A stretch of 64,000 bases of DNA from Actinophytocola sp963729115 (GCA_963729115.1 CAVSMR010000013.1:1-64000); one strand, 5' to 3'. Positions 7,597-16,318 are shown, counted from the stretch's first letter. Translations and numbers: made by a program. The notes: a model not told the origin generated them from the letters alone.

Positions 7597-8814
7597 GTGC
7601 GTGTGCTGTTGACGACGTGGGGATCGCGCGGGGACGTCGAACCGCTCGTGGGGCTCGCGGTGGCGTTGCGGGAGCTCGGCGCGGAGGCGCTGTTGTGCGC
7701 GCCGCCGGACGAGGATTTCGTGCGGCTGCTGGCACGCGCCGGCGTGCCGCTGGTACCGCTCGGCCCGACGGTGCGTTCAGTGGTCGCCCGCCCGAAGCCG
7801 CCGACGGCGCAGGACGCGTTCCGGCTCGCCCCTGCGCTGGTCACCGCGCGGTTCGACACCCTCACCAAGGCCGCGCAGGGATGCGACGTGCTGCTGGCGA
7901 CCGGCCTGATGCCGGCCGGCGCGCGGGACGTGGCCGAGAAGCTGGGCATCCGCTACGTGTACGCGTGCTTGCAGATCATCGGGCTGCCGTCGCGGCACTT
8001 CGCTCCGGGGGCGCGGCCGGGCACGCATTCTCTCCAGGACGAGCCCGACAACCGGGTGCAGTGGGAGAAGGACGCCCAGGCGGTGAACGCCCTGTACGGC
8101 GCGGCGCTCAACAGCCATCGGGCGGAGATCGGCCTGTCGCCGGTGGACAACGTCCGTGACCACGTCTTCACCGACCAGCCGTGGCTGGCGGCGGACCCGA
8201 CGCTGTGCCCGTCGCAGGGCCTGACCGACCTCGACCTCGTGCAGACCGGGGCGTGGACGCTGCCCGACGACCGTCCGCTCCCGGAAGGGCTGGAGGAGTT
8301 CCTGAACGCCGGCGAACCACCGGTGTACGCGGGCTTCGGCAGCATTGCCGCGTACGTCCCGAAGGACCTGGCCCGGGTGGCCATCGAGGCGATCCGCGCG
8401 CAGGGCCGCCGGGTCCTCCTCGCCCGCGGCTGGGCCGAGCTGGCCCCGATCGACGACGCCGACGACTGCTTCGTCGTCGGCGAGGTCAACCAGCAGGCAC
8501 TGTTCCGCCGGGTGGCCGCCGTCGTGCACCACGGCGGCGCGGGCACCACGACGACGGCCGCGCGGGCCGGCGCGGCGCAGGTGGTGGTCCCCCAGATCGC
8601 GGACCAGCCGTACTGGGCCGCCCGAGTGGCCGAGCTGGGCATCGGGGTGGCACACGACGGCCCGACGCCGACCGTCGACTCCCTGTCCGCCGCGCTCACC
8701 ACGGCCCTGACCCCGGAGACCCGCGCCCGGGCGAGCGCCATGGCCGGCACGATCCGCACCGACGGGGCGACCGTGGCCGCGAAAATGCTCCTCGACGGTG
8801 GCGGCGTGCGCTGA
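7597..8814 (+). CDS. GT1-family (UGT/MGT-like) glycosyltransferase
   Basis: A 405-residue GT-B glycosyltransferase related to enzymes that glycosylate natural products and sterols. The N-terminus MRVLLTTWGSRGDVEPLVGL is the acceptor-domain signature of this family. The C-terminal donor-binding domain has VHHGGAGTTTTAARAG at about residues 309-324 followed by VVVPQIADQPYWAARVAELG, the nucleotide-sugar-binding motif. No biosynthetic cluster surrounds it, so the acceptor is unknown; a role in detoxifying or modifying small molecules is an inference. The GTG at 7597 has an AAAGGGGGA ribosome site at 7580-7588; in-frame starts upstream lack one. Confidence 0.88.
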   Translation: MRVLLTTWGSRGDVEPLVGLAVALRELGAEALLCAPPDEDFVRLLARAGVPLVPLGPTVRSVVARPKPPTAQDAFRLAPALVTARFDTLTKAAQGCDVLLATGLMPAGARDVAEKLGIRYVYACLQIIGLPSRHFAPGARPGTHSLQDEPDNRVQWEKDAQAVNALYGAALNSHRAEIGLSPVDNVRDHVFTDQPWLAADPTLCPSQGLTDLDLVQTGAWTLPDDRPLPEGLEEFLNAGEPPVYAGFGSIAAYVPKDLARVAIEAIRAQGRRVLLARGWAELAPIDDADDCFVVGEVNQQALFRRVAAVVHHGGAGTTTTAARAGAAQVVVPQIADQPYWAARVAELGIGVAHDGPTPTVDSLSAALTTALTPETRARASAMAGTIRTDGATVAAKMLLDGGGVR

Positions 8815-8817
8815 CCG

Positions 8818-9222
8818 TCATGGCGTCAGGGTGGCCAACAGGTCCTTGACGCGCCGCGCGATGTCGTCGCGGATGGGGCGGACGGCCGGCAGGTCCTGGC
8901 CGGCCGGGTCGTCGAGCTGCCAGTCGAGGTACCGCTTGCCGGGGAAGATCGGGCAGGCGTCCCCGCATCCCATGGTGACGACCACGTCGCTCGCCTCGAC
9001 GGCGCCGGCGGTCAGCATCGTGGGGACCTCGGCGGTGATGTCGATGCCCACCTCGCGCATGGCAGCCGTGACCACGGGGTTGATCGAGTCGGCCGGTTCG
9101 GAGCCGGCCGAGCGGACCTCGACCCGCCCCTGTGACAGGTGGGCGAGGAACGCGGCGGCCATCTGCGAGCGGCCCGCGTTGTGCACGCAGACGAACAGCA
9201 CCGAGGGGCGGCCGGCGCTCAC
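8818..9222 (-). CDS. arsC: Arsenate reductase ArsC, low-molecular-weight phosphatase type
   Basis: A 134-residue protein with the CX5R loop CVHNAGRS near residues 12-18, which forms the arsenate-binding site, and a second cysteine pair in GCGDACPIFPGKRYLDW used for reduction of the enzyme. It reduces arsenate to arsenite in the cytosol; actinobacterial homologues draw electrons from thioredoxin or mycothiol. It overlaps arsR by the sequence GTGA, so it is translated from the same message. No arsenite efflux gene is seen in the cluster; the divergent arsM would handle the product. Confidence 0.9.
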   Translation of the reverse strand: MSAGRPSVLFVCVHNAGRSQMAAAFLAHLSQGRVEVRSAGSEPADSINPVVTAAMREVGIDITAEVPTMLTAGAVEASDVVVTMGCGDACPIFPGKRYLDWQLDDPAGQDLPAVRPIRDDIARRVKDLLATLTP

Positions 9223-9530
9223 GCGGTCACCGCGGCCGGGCGGGTGAGCAGCGAGGCGAGCATGTCGGTCGTCTCGGGCCGGAGCCAGTAGTAGACCCAC
9301 GTGCCGCGGCGTTCGCAGTCGATGAGGCCGGCCTGCCGCAGGAGCTTCAGGTGGTGGGAGATCGTCGGCTGCGACAGGTCGAAGGCCGGCGTCAGCTCGC
9401 ACACGCAGACCTCGCCTCCCGCCCGCGACGCGATCATCGACAGCAGTCGCAACCGCACGGGGTCACCCAGCGCCTTGAATATCGGCGCGACCTCCGCCGC
9501 ACGCTGCTCGGACAGGTGCTGTATCGACAC
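9219..9530 (-). CDS. arsR: ArsR/SmtB-family arsenic-responsive repressor
   Basis: A 103-residue winged-helix repressor. Helix 3 carries the arsenite/antimonite-binding motif VCVCEL, and the recognition helix is in SQPTISHHLKLLRQAGLI. It would repress its own operon (arsR-arsC) and probably the divergent arsM until arsenite binds the cysteines. The start is a GTG at 9530. A candidate operator lies between the two divergent genes. Confidence 0.9.
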   Translation of the reverse strand: MSIQHLSEQRAAEVAPIFKALGDPVRLRLLSMIASRAGGEVCVCELTPAFDLSQPTISHHLKLLRQAGLIDCERRGTWVYYWLRPETTDMLASLLTRPAAVTA

Positions 9531-9554
9531 ACTTCTATATTGACAGATGTCGAT
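9523..9554. promoter_or_regulatory. Candidate ArsR operator between arsR and arsM
   Basis: Two symmetrical features overlap here. ATCGACA at 9523-9529 is an exact inverted repeat of TGTCGAT at 9548-9554, and ATTGACAGATGTCGAT (9539-9554) is itself a near-palindrome with ATTGAC and GTCGAT arms. AT-rich twofold sites of this type are typical for ArsR proteins. The position covers the arsR start region and the upstream region of arsM. Confidence 0.6.
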
Positions 9555-9613
9555 CCAGCGTGCAAGCCTGCTTGGACGAACGTCGAATCAGCCACCTCGA
9601 AGGGAGCGGGCCG

Positions 9614-10366
9614 ATGACCGAGGACCTGCGCGAGACCGTCCGGGCTCGCTACGCCGCCGCGGCAATCGCCGTAACGGACCGAAGCGCCACCACCGAGTGC
9701 TGCGGTCCCCAGGCCGTCGAGGGCGAGGACAACCTCGGCTCCGCGATGTACGCCGCGTCCGAGCGCGACGAGCTACCCGCCGAGGCGGTCGCCGCATCGT
9801 TGGGCTGCGGCAACCCGACCGCCGTCGCCGAGCTGCGCGAGGGGGAGGTCGTGCTCGACCTCGGCTCCGGCGGCGGCATCGACGTGCTGCTGTCCGCCCG
9901 CCGGGTCGGCCCGGCCGGCAAGGCGTACGGGGTGGACATGACCGAGGAGATGCTGGCCCTCGCCCGCGCCAACGCCACGAAGGCCGGCGCGACGAACGTG
10001 GAGTTCCTGAAGGGCACGATCGAGGCCATCCCGCTCCCCGCCGACACCGTGGACGTGGTGATCTCGAACTGCGTGATCAACCTGTCCGTGGACAAGCCCG
10101 CCGTGTTCGCCGAGACGTTCCGGGTGCTCAACCCCGGCGGCCGGCTCGGGGTCTCCGACATAGTCGCCGAGGACACGCTGACCGCCGACGAGCGCGCCGA
10201 GCGGGGCTCGTACGTCGGGTGCATCGCGGGCGCACTCTCCATGAGCGAATACCGAGTGGGTCTGGAGTCCGCCGGCTTCACCGAAGTCGTCATCACCCCA
10301 ACCCACCAGGTAGCGGCCGGCATGCACTCGGCGATCATCCGGGCCATGAAGCCCACCATGAAATGA
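9614..10366 (+). CDS. arsM: Arsenite S-adenosylmethionine methyltransferase
   Basis: A 250-residue class I methyltransferase that converts arsenite to methylated arsenicals using SAM. The SAM-binding motif is EVVLDLGSGGGIDVLLSA at about residues 77-94. The family's conserved cysteines are present: a CC pair in TTECCGPQ (about 28-31), one in SLGCGNPTA, one in ISNCVINLS and one in YVGCIAGAL. An upstream in-frame start at 9560 exists, but the ATG at 9614 follows GAAGGGAG and matches the family's N-terminus. It is divergent from arsR-arsC and ends at a hairpin terminator. Confidence 0.92.
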   Translation: MTEDLRETVRARYAAAAIAVTDRSATTECCGPQAVEGEDNLGSAMYAASERDELPAEAVAASLGCGNPTAVAELREGEVVLDLGSGGGIDVLLSARRVGPAGKAYGVDMTEEMLALARANATKAGATNVEFLKGTIEAIPLPADTVDVVISNCVINLSVDKPAVFAETFRVLNPGGRLGVSDIVAEDTLTADERAERGSYVGCIAGALSMSEYRVGLESAGFTEVVITPTHQVAAGMHSAIIRAMKPTMK

Positions 10367-10369
10367 CGA

Positions 10370-10410
10370 AAGCCCCGGGTCCACAGTAGACGTACTGTGA
10401 CCTGGGGCTT
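10370..10410 (+). terminator. Hairpin terminator after arsM
   Basis: AAGCCCCGGGTCCACAGTA pairs with TACTGTGACCTGGGGCTT around a short loop, with one mismatch and one bulge. It lies 3 bp after the arsM stop and just outside the left attachment site of the AICE, separating chromosomal and element transcription. Confidence 0.8.
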
Positions 10411-10416
10411 CTCACT

Positions 10417-10460
10417 CAGAGCGGATGACGGGAATCGAACCCGCGTATTCAGCTTGGGAA
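10417..10460. repeat. attL: 44-bp copy of the tRNA-Gly 3' half
   Basis: Identical to 22114-22157. It runs from the anticodon loop to just past the tRNA 3' end (minus strand) but has no 5' half, so it is a displaced tRNA end, not a tRNA gene. Beyond 10460 the sequence diverges (CCCGTCG against GCTGATG on the right). Confidence 0.93.
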
Positions 10461-11050
10461 CCCGTCGCAACGCCCTGGTCAGCGTCGGTGACCTCGCGCG
10501 CGAGCTACCCCAAGTGACCGCGGTTGACCCCCGCTGACCGGTGCTAATGGCCCGGTAATGGCCCGCCGGGTACTCCGCTGCCTGCACTTTTCCGGCTCCC
10601 TCGTACAGGCCGTCACGTAGCGCCGGGTCGGCGGTGTCAAGGGTGGGCGCAAAGACCATCGCGGAGCGACGCGTGAGCGCCCTTGGGACCGGCGGCCCGG
10701 CGTTAGACGATGGAGGCCGAGGGAGCTGCTGCTGGGTCACCTCGCCGCCGGTGGTGGCGCTGCCGTCGCCAGCTCGTGGGCTGCGCCGCGCAGGCCGGCC
10801 GGCGTGAGCGGAGCGGCAGCCGGCCGTGCCGCGATGGATGAGGTCCACGTTGCCAGGGCGACGGGCCGAGCGCGCCGCCGCCGGCGGCGCGCCTTGATCC
10901 CATAGAGCCAGATTCGGCAGGCACCTGCTCTGACGGGTGTGGGAGGCGGCCACGCAGGGCCAGCGTGCCACTCCGTACAACTACGAAGAGTCGCAATTAT
11001 CTGACTCCAAGGTAGTCTGTAGCTGACGTGGGCGATCGGGAGAGCATGGC
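10461..11050. other. Non-coding left end of the AICE
   Basis: About 590 bp with no convincing gene. Open frames on the minus strand here have no recognisable domain, no ribosome site and run on through arsM antisense, so I treat them as shadows. The stretch holds one set of putative integrase arm sites (10543-10571) and a GC-rich imperfect palindrome around 10788-10830 (GCCGGCCGGCGTGAGC and its partner GCAGCCGGCCGTGCC). It could contain the transfer site or origin, but nothing proves it. Confidence 0.5.
10543..10571. repeat. Left putative integrase arm-type sites
   Basis: Two direct copies of TAATGGCCC (GCTAATGGCCCGG, then TAATGGCCCGCC). The same 29-bp arrangement with three or four differences lies at 22018-22046, right after the int stop. 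On the excised circle the two sets would flank the recombination core, as arm-type sites do. Confidence 0.6.
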
Positions 11051-11888
11051 GTGACGAGCACCGCAAGCGACGAGATCGTCGCGTTCAGTTCACCGCCAGT
11101 GGTGGAGGTCGTGGCGGGCGTAGCGTTTGATGCGCTGGACACAGAGGTGAACGCCCTTCTCACTGCGTTCTGGAAGGACAAACTTCGTCAGGAATTTCCG
11201 ACGCTTCAGCAACAGCCTCCATACTTTCCACCAATTGAACATGCGCTGCCTCGCGCGGCTCTAAACCTGGCAGGAGATTTCGGTTCGGCGTTCCCAAGCG
11301 CTCGACTTTGGGCAATTAGTCCAGACGGTAACGAATTGCTACAACTTCAACCAGGATGGTTCGCCGCTAACTGGCGGCGAGTAAAGCTGGATTCCGAGTA
11401 TGATCGCTGGCCGCAGCGTCGACGTGCCTTTGCCAACTGGTGTACAGCTCTGGCCGAGTACCTGGAGAGCGAAGGCGGAAAAGACTTCCCAGTGCGGCAG
11501 TGTGAAGTCACATACGTAAACCACATCGACCTGGCGGGCGAAAAGCGTGTACACGCACAAGCGTCTCGAATATTCAAAGGTCTGGCCGACCTGGAGGCTG
11601 TGTCCGGACTAGAGCAGGTCGCCCTTCAGTCGTCATATTTGATGCGGGATCGAGAATCGAATAGAGCATTTGGTCGCCTTCACATAGGTATCAAGCGGTG
11701 TTTGGTGCGGACGGGCAGTCTGAGCGCTACGTGTTCGAATGACTGCACGCGGCATGCCTCCGAATCCCGGTGATGACGTGTTGGAGGGTATGTTGGCATT
11801 CATGGATCGGGGACGAGCGGAAATCGATCGAGCTTTCGTCGCTCTCACCAGCGGCGAAATGCACGAAATGTGGGGGCTGCGATCATGA
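11051..11888 (+). pseudogene. TIGR04255-family protein, two frameshifts
   Basis: Reading through two -1 shifts (near 11695 and 11741) gives a 279-residue protein of the TIGR04255 family, whose function is unknown. Family marks: SPPVVEVVAGVAFDAL at the start, LLQLQPGWFAANWRR in the middle, and after the shifts AFMDRGRAEIDRAFVALTSG with EMHEMWGL at the end. The intended join is AVFGADGQSERYVFE followed by TARGMPPNPGDDVLEG; adding one base at each site restores it. The GTG start follows GGGAGA. It overlaps the next gene by ATGA. The whole cargo has lower GC and different codon use from its surroundings, suggesting separate acquisition. Confidence 0.75.
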
Positions 11889-12417
11889 GTATCACGTCGC
11901 CATTGGCGTTCGAGGCCTCCGCAGACGTGGCGCATTTCTCCTCCGCGCCAATTGCCAATTTGGGGGGTTGGCTATTTCGTCAGCGCATCCCAAGTTCGGC
12001 ATCGAGCACTGCGGAAGTCCTCCCGGCAACGCGAACTGCGGACAGGGCAAAGGCGACGCCCGATGGATGGCTGGAGTCTTTCGTCGTGTTGTCGCATTGA
12101 GCAAGCGGATCGATGACTGGGATAGTTATGGAGCGCCGCCTCTTCAGGTGGAGGTGCTTCGAGCATTCGTTCAAGTGCTTGACGGCTGCTCATATGCGAT
12201 TCAGAGCGAGCCTCTTGTATCTCTCACGGGTAGCGGTGGTTTGCTGTGTGAATGGCGAGGATCTCAGGCGACAGTGGACCTCGTGTTCGATCCGGGGACT
12301 GGCGTGCGTGTGTACTACGAGAACGTCGCGACCGGGCAGGAGGCCGATGTAGCTCTCCAGGAATGCGATACTACGCTCGAAAAATGGCTTTGGCTGGCTT
12401 CATCTGGTTCGCAATGA
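11885..12417 (+). pseudogene. Cargo protein 2 with WDSYGAPP motif, one frameshift
   Basis: An unrecognised protein of about 177 residues once a -1 shift near 12090 is bridged. The N-terminal half reads SITSPLAFEASADVAHFSSA and the C-terminal half contains LSKRIDDWDSYGAPP, then a possible small beta-rich domain (LVSLTGSGGLLCEWRG, TVDLVFDPGTGVRVYYEN). The D-x-W-D-S-Y-G-A motif resembles short partner proteins I recall near TIGR04255 genes, but I know of no assigned function. It is coupled by an ATGA overlap to the gene before and by 7 bp to the gene after. Confidence 0.55.
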
Positions 12418-12424
12418 CATAAGC

Positions 12425-12909
12425 ATGGAGCCCCCGACCGTGGAACTGCGCGACGACCGACTGCCGTCCCCGATGATGCGGTACTTTACCGGCGGGTGGA
12501 TTGGGACCGGATTGGTGGATTTGATCGCGCAATGGTCGGTGAACCTGCGAAGCTGAGCGCAAATTGTTTTCAAGACTATTCAGAAGCTAAGGCGCGTGAG
12601 TATGGTTTCGCTGGTCCGTGCATGTCGGTCGCTATCGGTAAGGTCTTAACCGACCTGGGTCACGAGCCACAGAAGGTGCTCGAAGCCTATCCTGAATACG
12701 GGTTAGCGCGGGTGAGGGCGGGCGATCTGAGGGCGCTCAGGAAACATGATGGGTCAGGTTGTCCGCAAGGCATCATGCTCGCTGAGACGGATGAAGAACC
12801 GTGGCACGGCGTTATCTTTGATTTGAACGAACGGCCTAGAAAGGGCGGTGCTGCGAAAGCAATCATGCGCATCGCCGAGTGGGAAATTCCGCTGATTCGA
12901 CTCAGTTAG
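12425..12909 (+). pseudogene. Cargo protein 3, hypothetical, one frameshift
   Basis: Bridging a -1 shift near 12540 gives about 161 residues. The N-terminal part (LPSPMMRYFTGGWIGTGLVD) is in one frame and the remainder (AKLSANCFQDYSEAKAREYG through VIFDLNERPRKGGAAKAI and IAEWEIPLIRLS) in another. I do not recognise the family and see no membrane segments or catalytic motif. It closes the three-gene cargo unit; the next gene (HAD) is on the opposite strand. Confidence 0.5.
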
Positions 12910-12919
12910 AATCGTCGCG

Positions 12920-13628
12920 TTAATCCAGGCCGGCGCATATGTCGTTGAGTAGCGTCATCGTCGTCGTGACCGCAGCCGGTCGAAGCGCTGAAAGCGTCTC
13001 GGTCTTGCCCGGTCCGTTGGCGTAGCCGACGCTGCGCACGTTGGCCGCCTTAGCTGCCGCGATGTCGGTTGGTGAGTCACCGACGAGTGTGCAGCTGGTA
13101 GGCGTGGCTTCGAGTGACGTGATTGCCTCAACGACGAGGGCAGGGCTCGGTTTGAGGATTCGCACGTTGCCGTTGGCTCGTGCGGCGATGATGTTCGTGG
13201 CTGAGCTGAGGTCGTGGAGGTCGAGGTAGGCCGCGATGGCGGCCACGGAGTTGTTGCTCACGATGGCCAGCGGCCCGGCCGGTCTGTTTCCAGGTTCGGA
13301 TGAGGTCGTGGCTTCCGGCCGTGGGCTTGGCACTGCGGACGGCGTTTGCCTCGAGCGCACGGAATGCGGCTTCGACGTAGCGGGCTTCCTCATCGCCGAG
13401 GATCGCGGCATAGAAGAGGACGACGAACGGGTCCGCGGTCTGTGCCACGTCTGCTGGGAGATCGGTGTGGCCGCCTTCGGCGAGGACGTCGCGGAGTTGG
13501 TCGGCGACGACGTGGGCGGGGAAGCCGGCGAACACGGAGCAGATGGGGCCGTCGAAGTCGAGCAGCAGGGCTTCGGTGGTCGCGAGGATCTCGCGGAGCG
13601 CGTCGGCGTCGTCGACGGGTGGCGTCAC
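12920..13628 (-). pseudogene. HAD-family hydrolase, one frameshift
   Basis: About 235 residues after removing a +1 shift near 13275. The nucleophile motif is ALLLDFDGPICSVF at the N-terminus (first Asp of DFDG), motif II is LAIVSNNS, and motif III/IV are KPSPALV and LVGDSPTDIAAAKAANVRSV. It would dephosphorylate a small metabolite. The GTG start overlaps the stop of the GntR gene (GTGA), so the pair is translationally coupled; GntR plus HAD pairs recur in actinomycete mobile elements. The shift adds a G in the middle of TGRPLAIV. Confidence 0.8.
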
Positions 13629-14468
13629 GGGGTGAACTCCGTGGACACGGTGTTCCACATGCTGTCGAACCAGGTGCGGGCCTGGTCGACGTACTGGGAG
13701 CCGGTCGAGGTGTCGTCGTCGTTGGCGGAGTGGTGGAACAGGATGGCGTCCTTGCCCATGAGGTCGTAGAAGGTCTGGGGCTCCTCGCCGAGGGTGAGGA
13801 CGTGTTCGCGGACGGGGTAGAAGCCGAAGAAGGCTTCTTCGCCGTTGATGATGTAGAGCTTGAACAGTGGGGCGGCGTGGTGCACGTGGACTTCCGCGGT
13901 TGCCTCCTCGACGAGGCCGAGGCTGCCCAGCTCGTTGACGGTGTCGGTGATCGCGCCGACGTAGCGGTGCGTGATCCGGGTGGCGCGGGCGCGGAACTCG
14001 GGGCTGTCGCTGAGGTCGTCGGCGCGGCACGGGATCGCCAGCGGCGCAGTCGTGTCCGGGATGAGGACTGCGCACCTTGATGGACTTCGGGCGGAGCCGG
14101 CCGATCCGGATCTTGTCCAGCGGTTCCTGCATCGCGCCGTGCAGGGTCTCGCCGGAGAAGCCGGCGAAGTCGATGGTCACGTTCTCGGCCGCGAACGCGC
14201 GCTCGATGTGCGGGCGCAGGCCGACGGGACGTTCGGTGCGCTCGCGGACGAACACGCCGCTGCCCTGCCGCGAGACGATCAGGCCTTCTTCGCGCAGCTC
14301 GCGTAGCGCGTTCTGCACGGTCATCGGCGCGACGTTGTAGGTCTGGGCAAGCTCGTTCCGGGACGGCAGCTTGTCGCCTGGCGAGAACTTCTTGGTCAGG
14401 ATCGCGGCTCGCAATGCGTTCGCGACCTGCACATACGGCGGGCGCGGGTCGTCGGGATCGAGTGCCAT
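13625..14468 (-). pseudogene. GntR-family regulator, one frameshift
   Basis: About 280 residues after removing one extra base near 14069. The N-terminal winged helix is clear: PPYVQVANALRAAILTKKFS, then LPSRNELAQTYNVAPMTVQ and REEGLIVSRQGSGVFVRER. The C-terminal domain (FKLYIINGEEAFFGFYPVRE, YDLMGKDAILFHHS) looks like an effector-binding domain. In pSAM2 a GntR protein (KorSA) represses pra; the divergent Pra-like gene and the intervening repeats fit that role here. The ATG at 14468 has a GGGAGGA ribosome site. Confidence 0.8.
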
Positions 14469-14550
14469 CGTGTCCTCCCGGGTGCCGCAGTGGCTGTGGC
14501 GTGTCCAACAGATGCCAACACCTGTCCATTCACAAGACACCTTAACCGCC

Positions 14551-14659
14551 CTTGTCTAGGCCACCTAGCGAGCTAGGCATGTCAGCCGTTCCGCTTGACT
14601 TGTCTAGCCAGGCTGGCTTACTCTCGATTTGTACAGCTCAGCTAGACCGGCTAGGCCGG
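14551..14659. promoter_or_regulatory. Divergent gntR-pra control region with CTAG repeats
   Basis: Direct copies of CTTGTCTAG (14551-14559 and 14599-14607) are interleaved with symmetrical CTAG-centred pieces (14556-14578 and 14642-14659). A TTGACT at 14595-14600 and TACTCT at 14619-14624 could be the -35 and -10 of the rightward pra promoter, lying on top of the repeats. This is where the GntR regulator should bind. Confidence 0.6.
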
Positions 14660-14677
14660 TGCAGAGAGGACAACCAG

Positions 14678-15102
14678 ATGCCACTCATTCCGACGCGGTT
14701 CGCGGTGGAGTTCGGGGAGGTGTTCCCGTTCGGCGCGTTCGTGCTGGGCGTGGAGCCGTCCATGGCCTTCTCGGCGGACCCGAGCGCGCCGAAGGTGCAG
14801 GAACGGGACAAGGAGACCGGCCAGCTCGTCTGGATCGTGCGCGCTCTCGACGCGAACGAGGAGGCGGCCCGGTTCGGCGCTGAGTTCAAGGTCAAGGTCA
14901 CGCGCCGACCATCAGCCGGTGCCGCCGGAGAAGCTCGCGGGCTTCCCGTTCGCGCCGGTCGAGTTCGACGGGCATGACCATCACGCCCTACGCCAACAAG
15001 AAGGGCCGGATCGCGCACAGCTTCCGGGCCAAGGGCATGCAGGCTCCGGGCGGCGCGAAGGGCGGCCGGTCCGCGGGTCCACGTGAGCAGAAAGCGGCGT
15101 GA
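14678..15102 (+). pseudogene. pra: Pra-like activator of AICE replication/integration/excision, two frameshifts
   Basis: Removing two extra bases (near 14900 and 14973) gives about 140 residues. The order is RFAVEFGEVFPFGAFVLGVE, then QERDKETGQLVWIVRALDAN, then HQPVPPEKLAGFPFAPVEFD and a C-terminal TITPYANKKGRIAHSFRAKG. This is the layout of proteins annotated as plasmid replication, integration and excision activators in pSAM2-like elements. The ATG at 14678 follows AGAGAGGA. The stop overlaps the next start as GTGA. Confidence 0.75.
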
Positions 15103-15389
15103 CCTCCATGCGGGCGTCACGAGAAGCCGTCGCCCGCTGGAACACCGCCTATGCCGAGCAGACGGCGGCGCTGTTCGCGGCCATGCGCGCCAAGCCGCAG
15201 GACGTGGCAGCGATCCGCCGTCTTGCTCGGGCCTACCGAGAGGTGGCCGCTGCCTGGCGTGGTCTGGCCGGCGAGCTGGCCATTCCGCTCTGGGCACGCC
15301 ACGCGGCCGCGATTGCCGCCGAGGAGTTCGACCGTCGTGCGGGTGTCGAGTTCGCCCGCATGTCACCACGACCAGACAAGGAGAACTGA
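15099..15389 (+). CDS. Conserved AICE hypothetical protein
   Basis: An intact 96-residue, largely helical protein (REAVARWNTAYAEQTAALFA, then IRRLARAYREVAAAWRGLAG) with no catalytic motif. The position directly after the Pra-like gene, with a GTGA overlap, argues for one operon. Function unknown. Confidence 0.7.
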   Translation: MTSMRASREAVARWNTAYAEQTAALFAAMRAKPQDVAAIRRLARAYREVAAAWRGLAGELAIPLWARHAAAIAAEEFDRRAGVEFARMSPRPDKEN

Positions 15390-15392
15390 GAC

Positions 15393-15665
15393 GTGGGATT
15401 CAACGTCACCTGTTCGCCGGGCCGGGACGCTGCGGCCGCGTACATGCGGGTCACCCCGCAGTTACCAGCCCTGGTGATCTACATGGACCCGGTGAACTTG
15501 GCGATTCAACTTCCGCCGTTCCCGGGTGGCGAGCAGCTGCTGGCCAAGTTCTGTCGGGAACTGGCGCGCGAAGCTCAGCGGCTCGCCGATGCGATCGCGC
15601 CGGACAACGGGCCGGCTCCCCGACACCTGCTACGAGCGGACGGGGATGAGTCGAGTGAGTCCTAG
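15393..15665 (+). CDS. Conserved AICE hypothetical protein
   Basis: An intact 90-residue protein with a GTG start 3 bp after the previous stop (ribosome site AAGGAG at 15378-15383). It reads as a short beta stretch (LVIYMDPVNLAIQLPPFPGG) followed by a helix (EQLLAKFCRELAREAQRLAD). Not recognised; probably part of the AICE core operon. Its end overlaps the next gene by 11 nt. Confidence 0.65.
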   Translation: MGFNVTCSPGRDAAAAYMRVTPQLPALVIYMDPVNLAIQLPPFPGGEQLLAKFCRELAREAQRLADAIAPDNGPAPRHLLRADGDESSES

Positions 15666-16318
15666 CGCTCAGACGGTTTCGGACCGACGTCTCGTCGTTC
15701 CGTACGTGACCATGTGGACCGGCGAACGTGAGCCGGACTGTGACGATCGTGGAGCGTCGTGGCGGCGGGATCGGCTACGCACGGGAGAACCTGCTCGATC
15801 GGGACGAGTTTGGTGTGTTGTGGTCGCGGTGCTCGTCGTCGCCGGGGCGTGGTCGGCCGGAGTTCGGCAAGTTGCACACGATGCGGCAGCGTCGGGCGAT
15901 GACCCGGTTGCTCTGCCAGGTGTGCGGCGAGCCGGCCGACCGCGACGCCGAAGGCGACGTGTTGTGGTTGTGGAAGGACCACCGGGACGATTGGCCCGAT
16001 TGGCCGGAGGGCGTGCGGGTGACCGAACCGCCGGTCTGCGTGCCGTGTGTGGGGCAGGCGGTGCGCCTCTGCCCTGCGCTGCGGAATGGCGCTGTCGCGA
16101 TGCGGGTGCGCGAGTGCCCGATCGTCGCCGTGTGCGGCACGTACTACCGGCGCGGTCCACGCGGTCCAGCCCCGGAGAAGGTGGCCAACGTCGACTACAC
16201 CAATCCGCTCATCGGCTGGGTTCAGGCCGACCACCTGATTCGGCAACTGTGGGACTGCACGCTCGTCGAGGTGAACGAGCTGGCGGAGGCGAGCGGGGTG
16301 AGCTCGTGCCGAAGCTGA
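15655..16318 (+). pseudogene. Cysteine-rich conserved AICE protein, one frameshift
   Basis: With one extra base near 15739 removed, about 220 residues: an N-terminal VPYVTMWTGERE, then IGYARENLLDRDEFGVLW, RPEFGKLHTMRQRRAMTRLL and paired cysteines (CQVCG, PPVCVPCVG, LCP, RECP) that could bind zinc. Proteins of this layout recur in AICEs, but their role is not established. If the ATG-proximal part were ignored a GTG at 15728 would give a 196-residue product, so the 5' end is the less certain part. Confidence 0.65.

Noticed and set aside
7597..8814. A glycosylated natural-product cluster around the GT1 enzyme
   Set aside because: Neighbours are unrelated small enzymes and the arsenic genes; no PKS, NRPS or sugar-synthesis genes.
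10417..10460. A second tRNA-Gly gene at the left end
   Set aside because: Only the 3' half is present; no acceptor 5' strand or D arm, so it is attL.
9649..10980. A 443-residue minus-strand gene across arsM and the AICE left end
   Set aside because: It crosses the attL junction and is antisense to arsM; no domain is seen.
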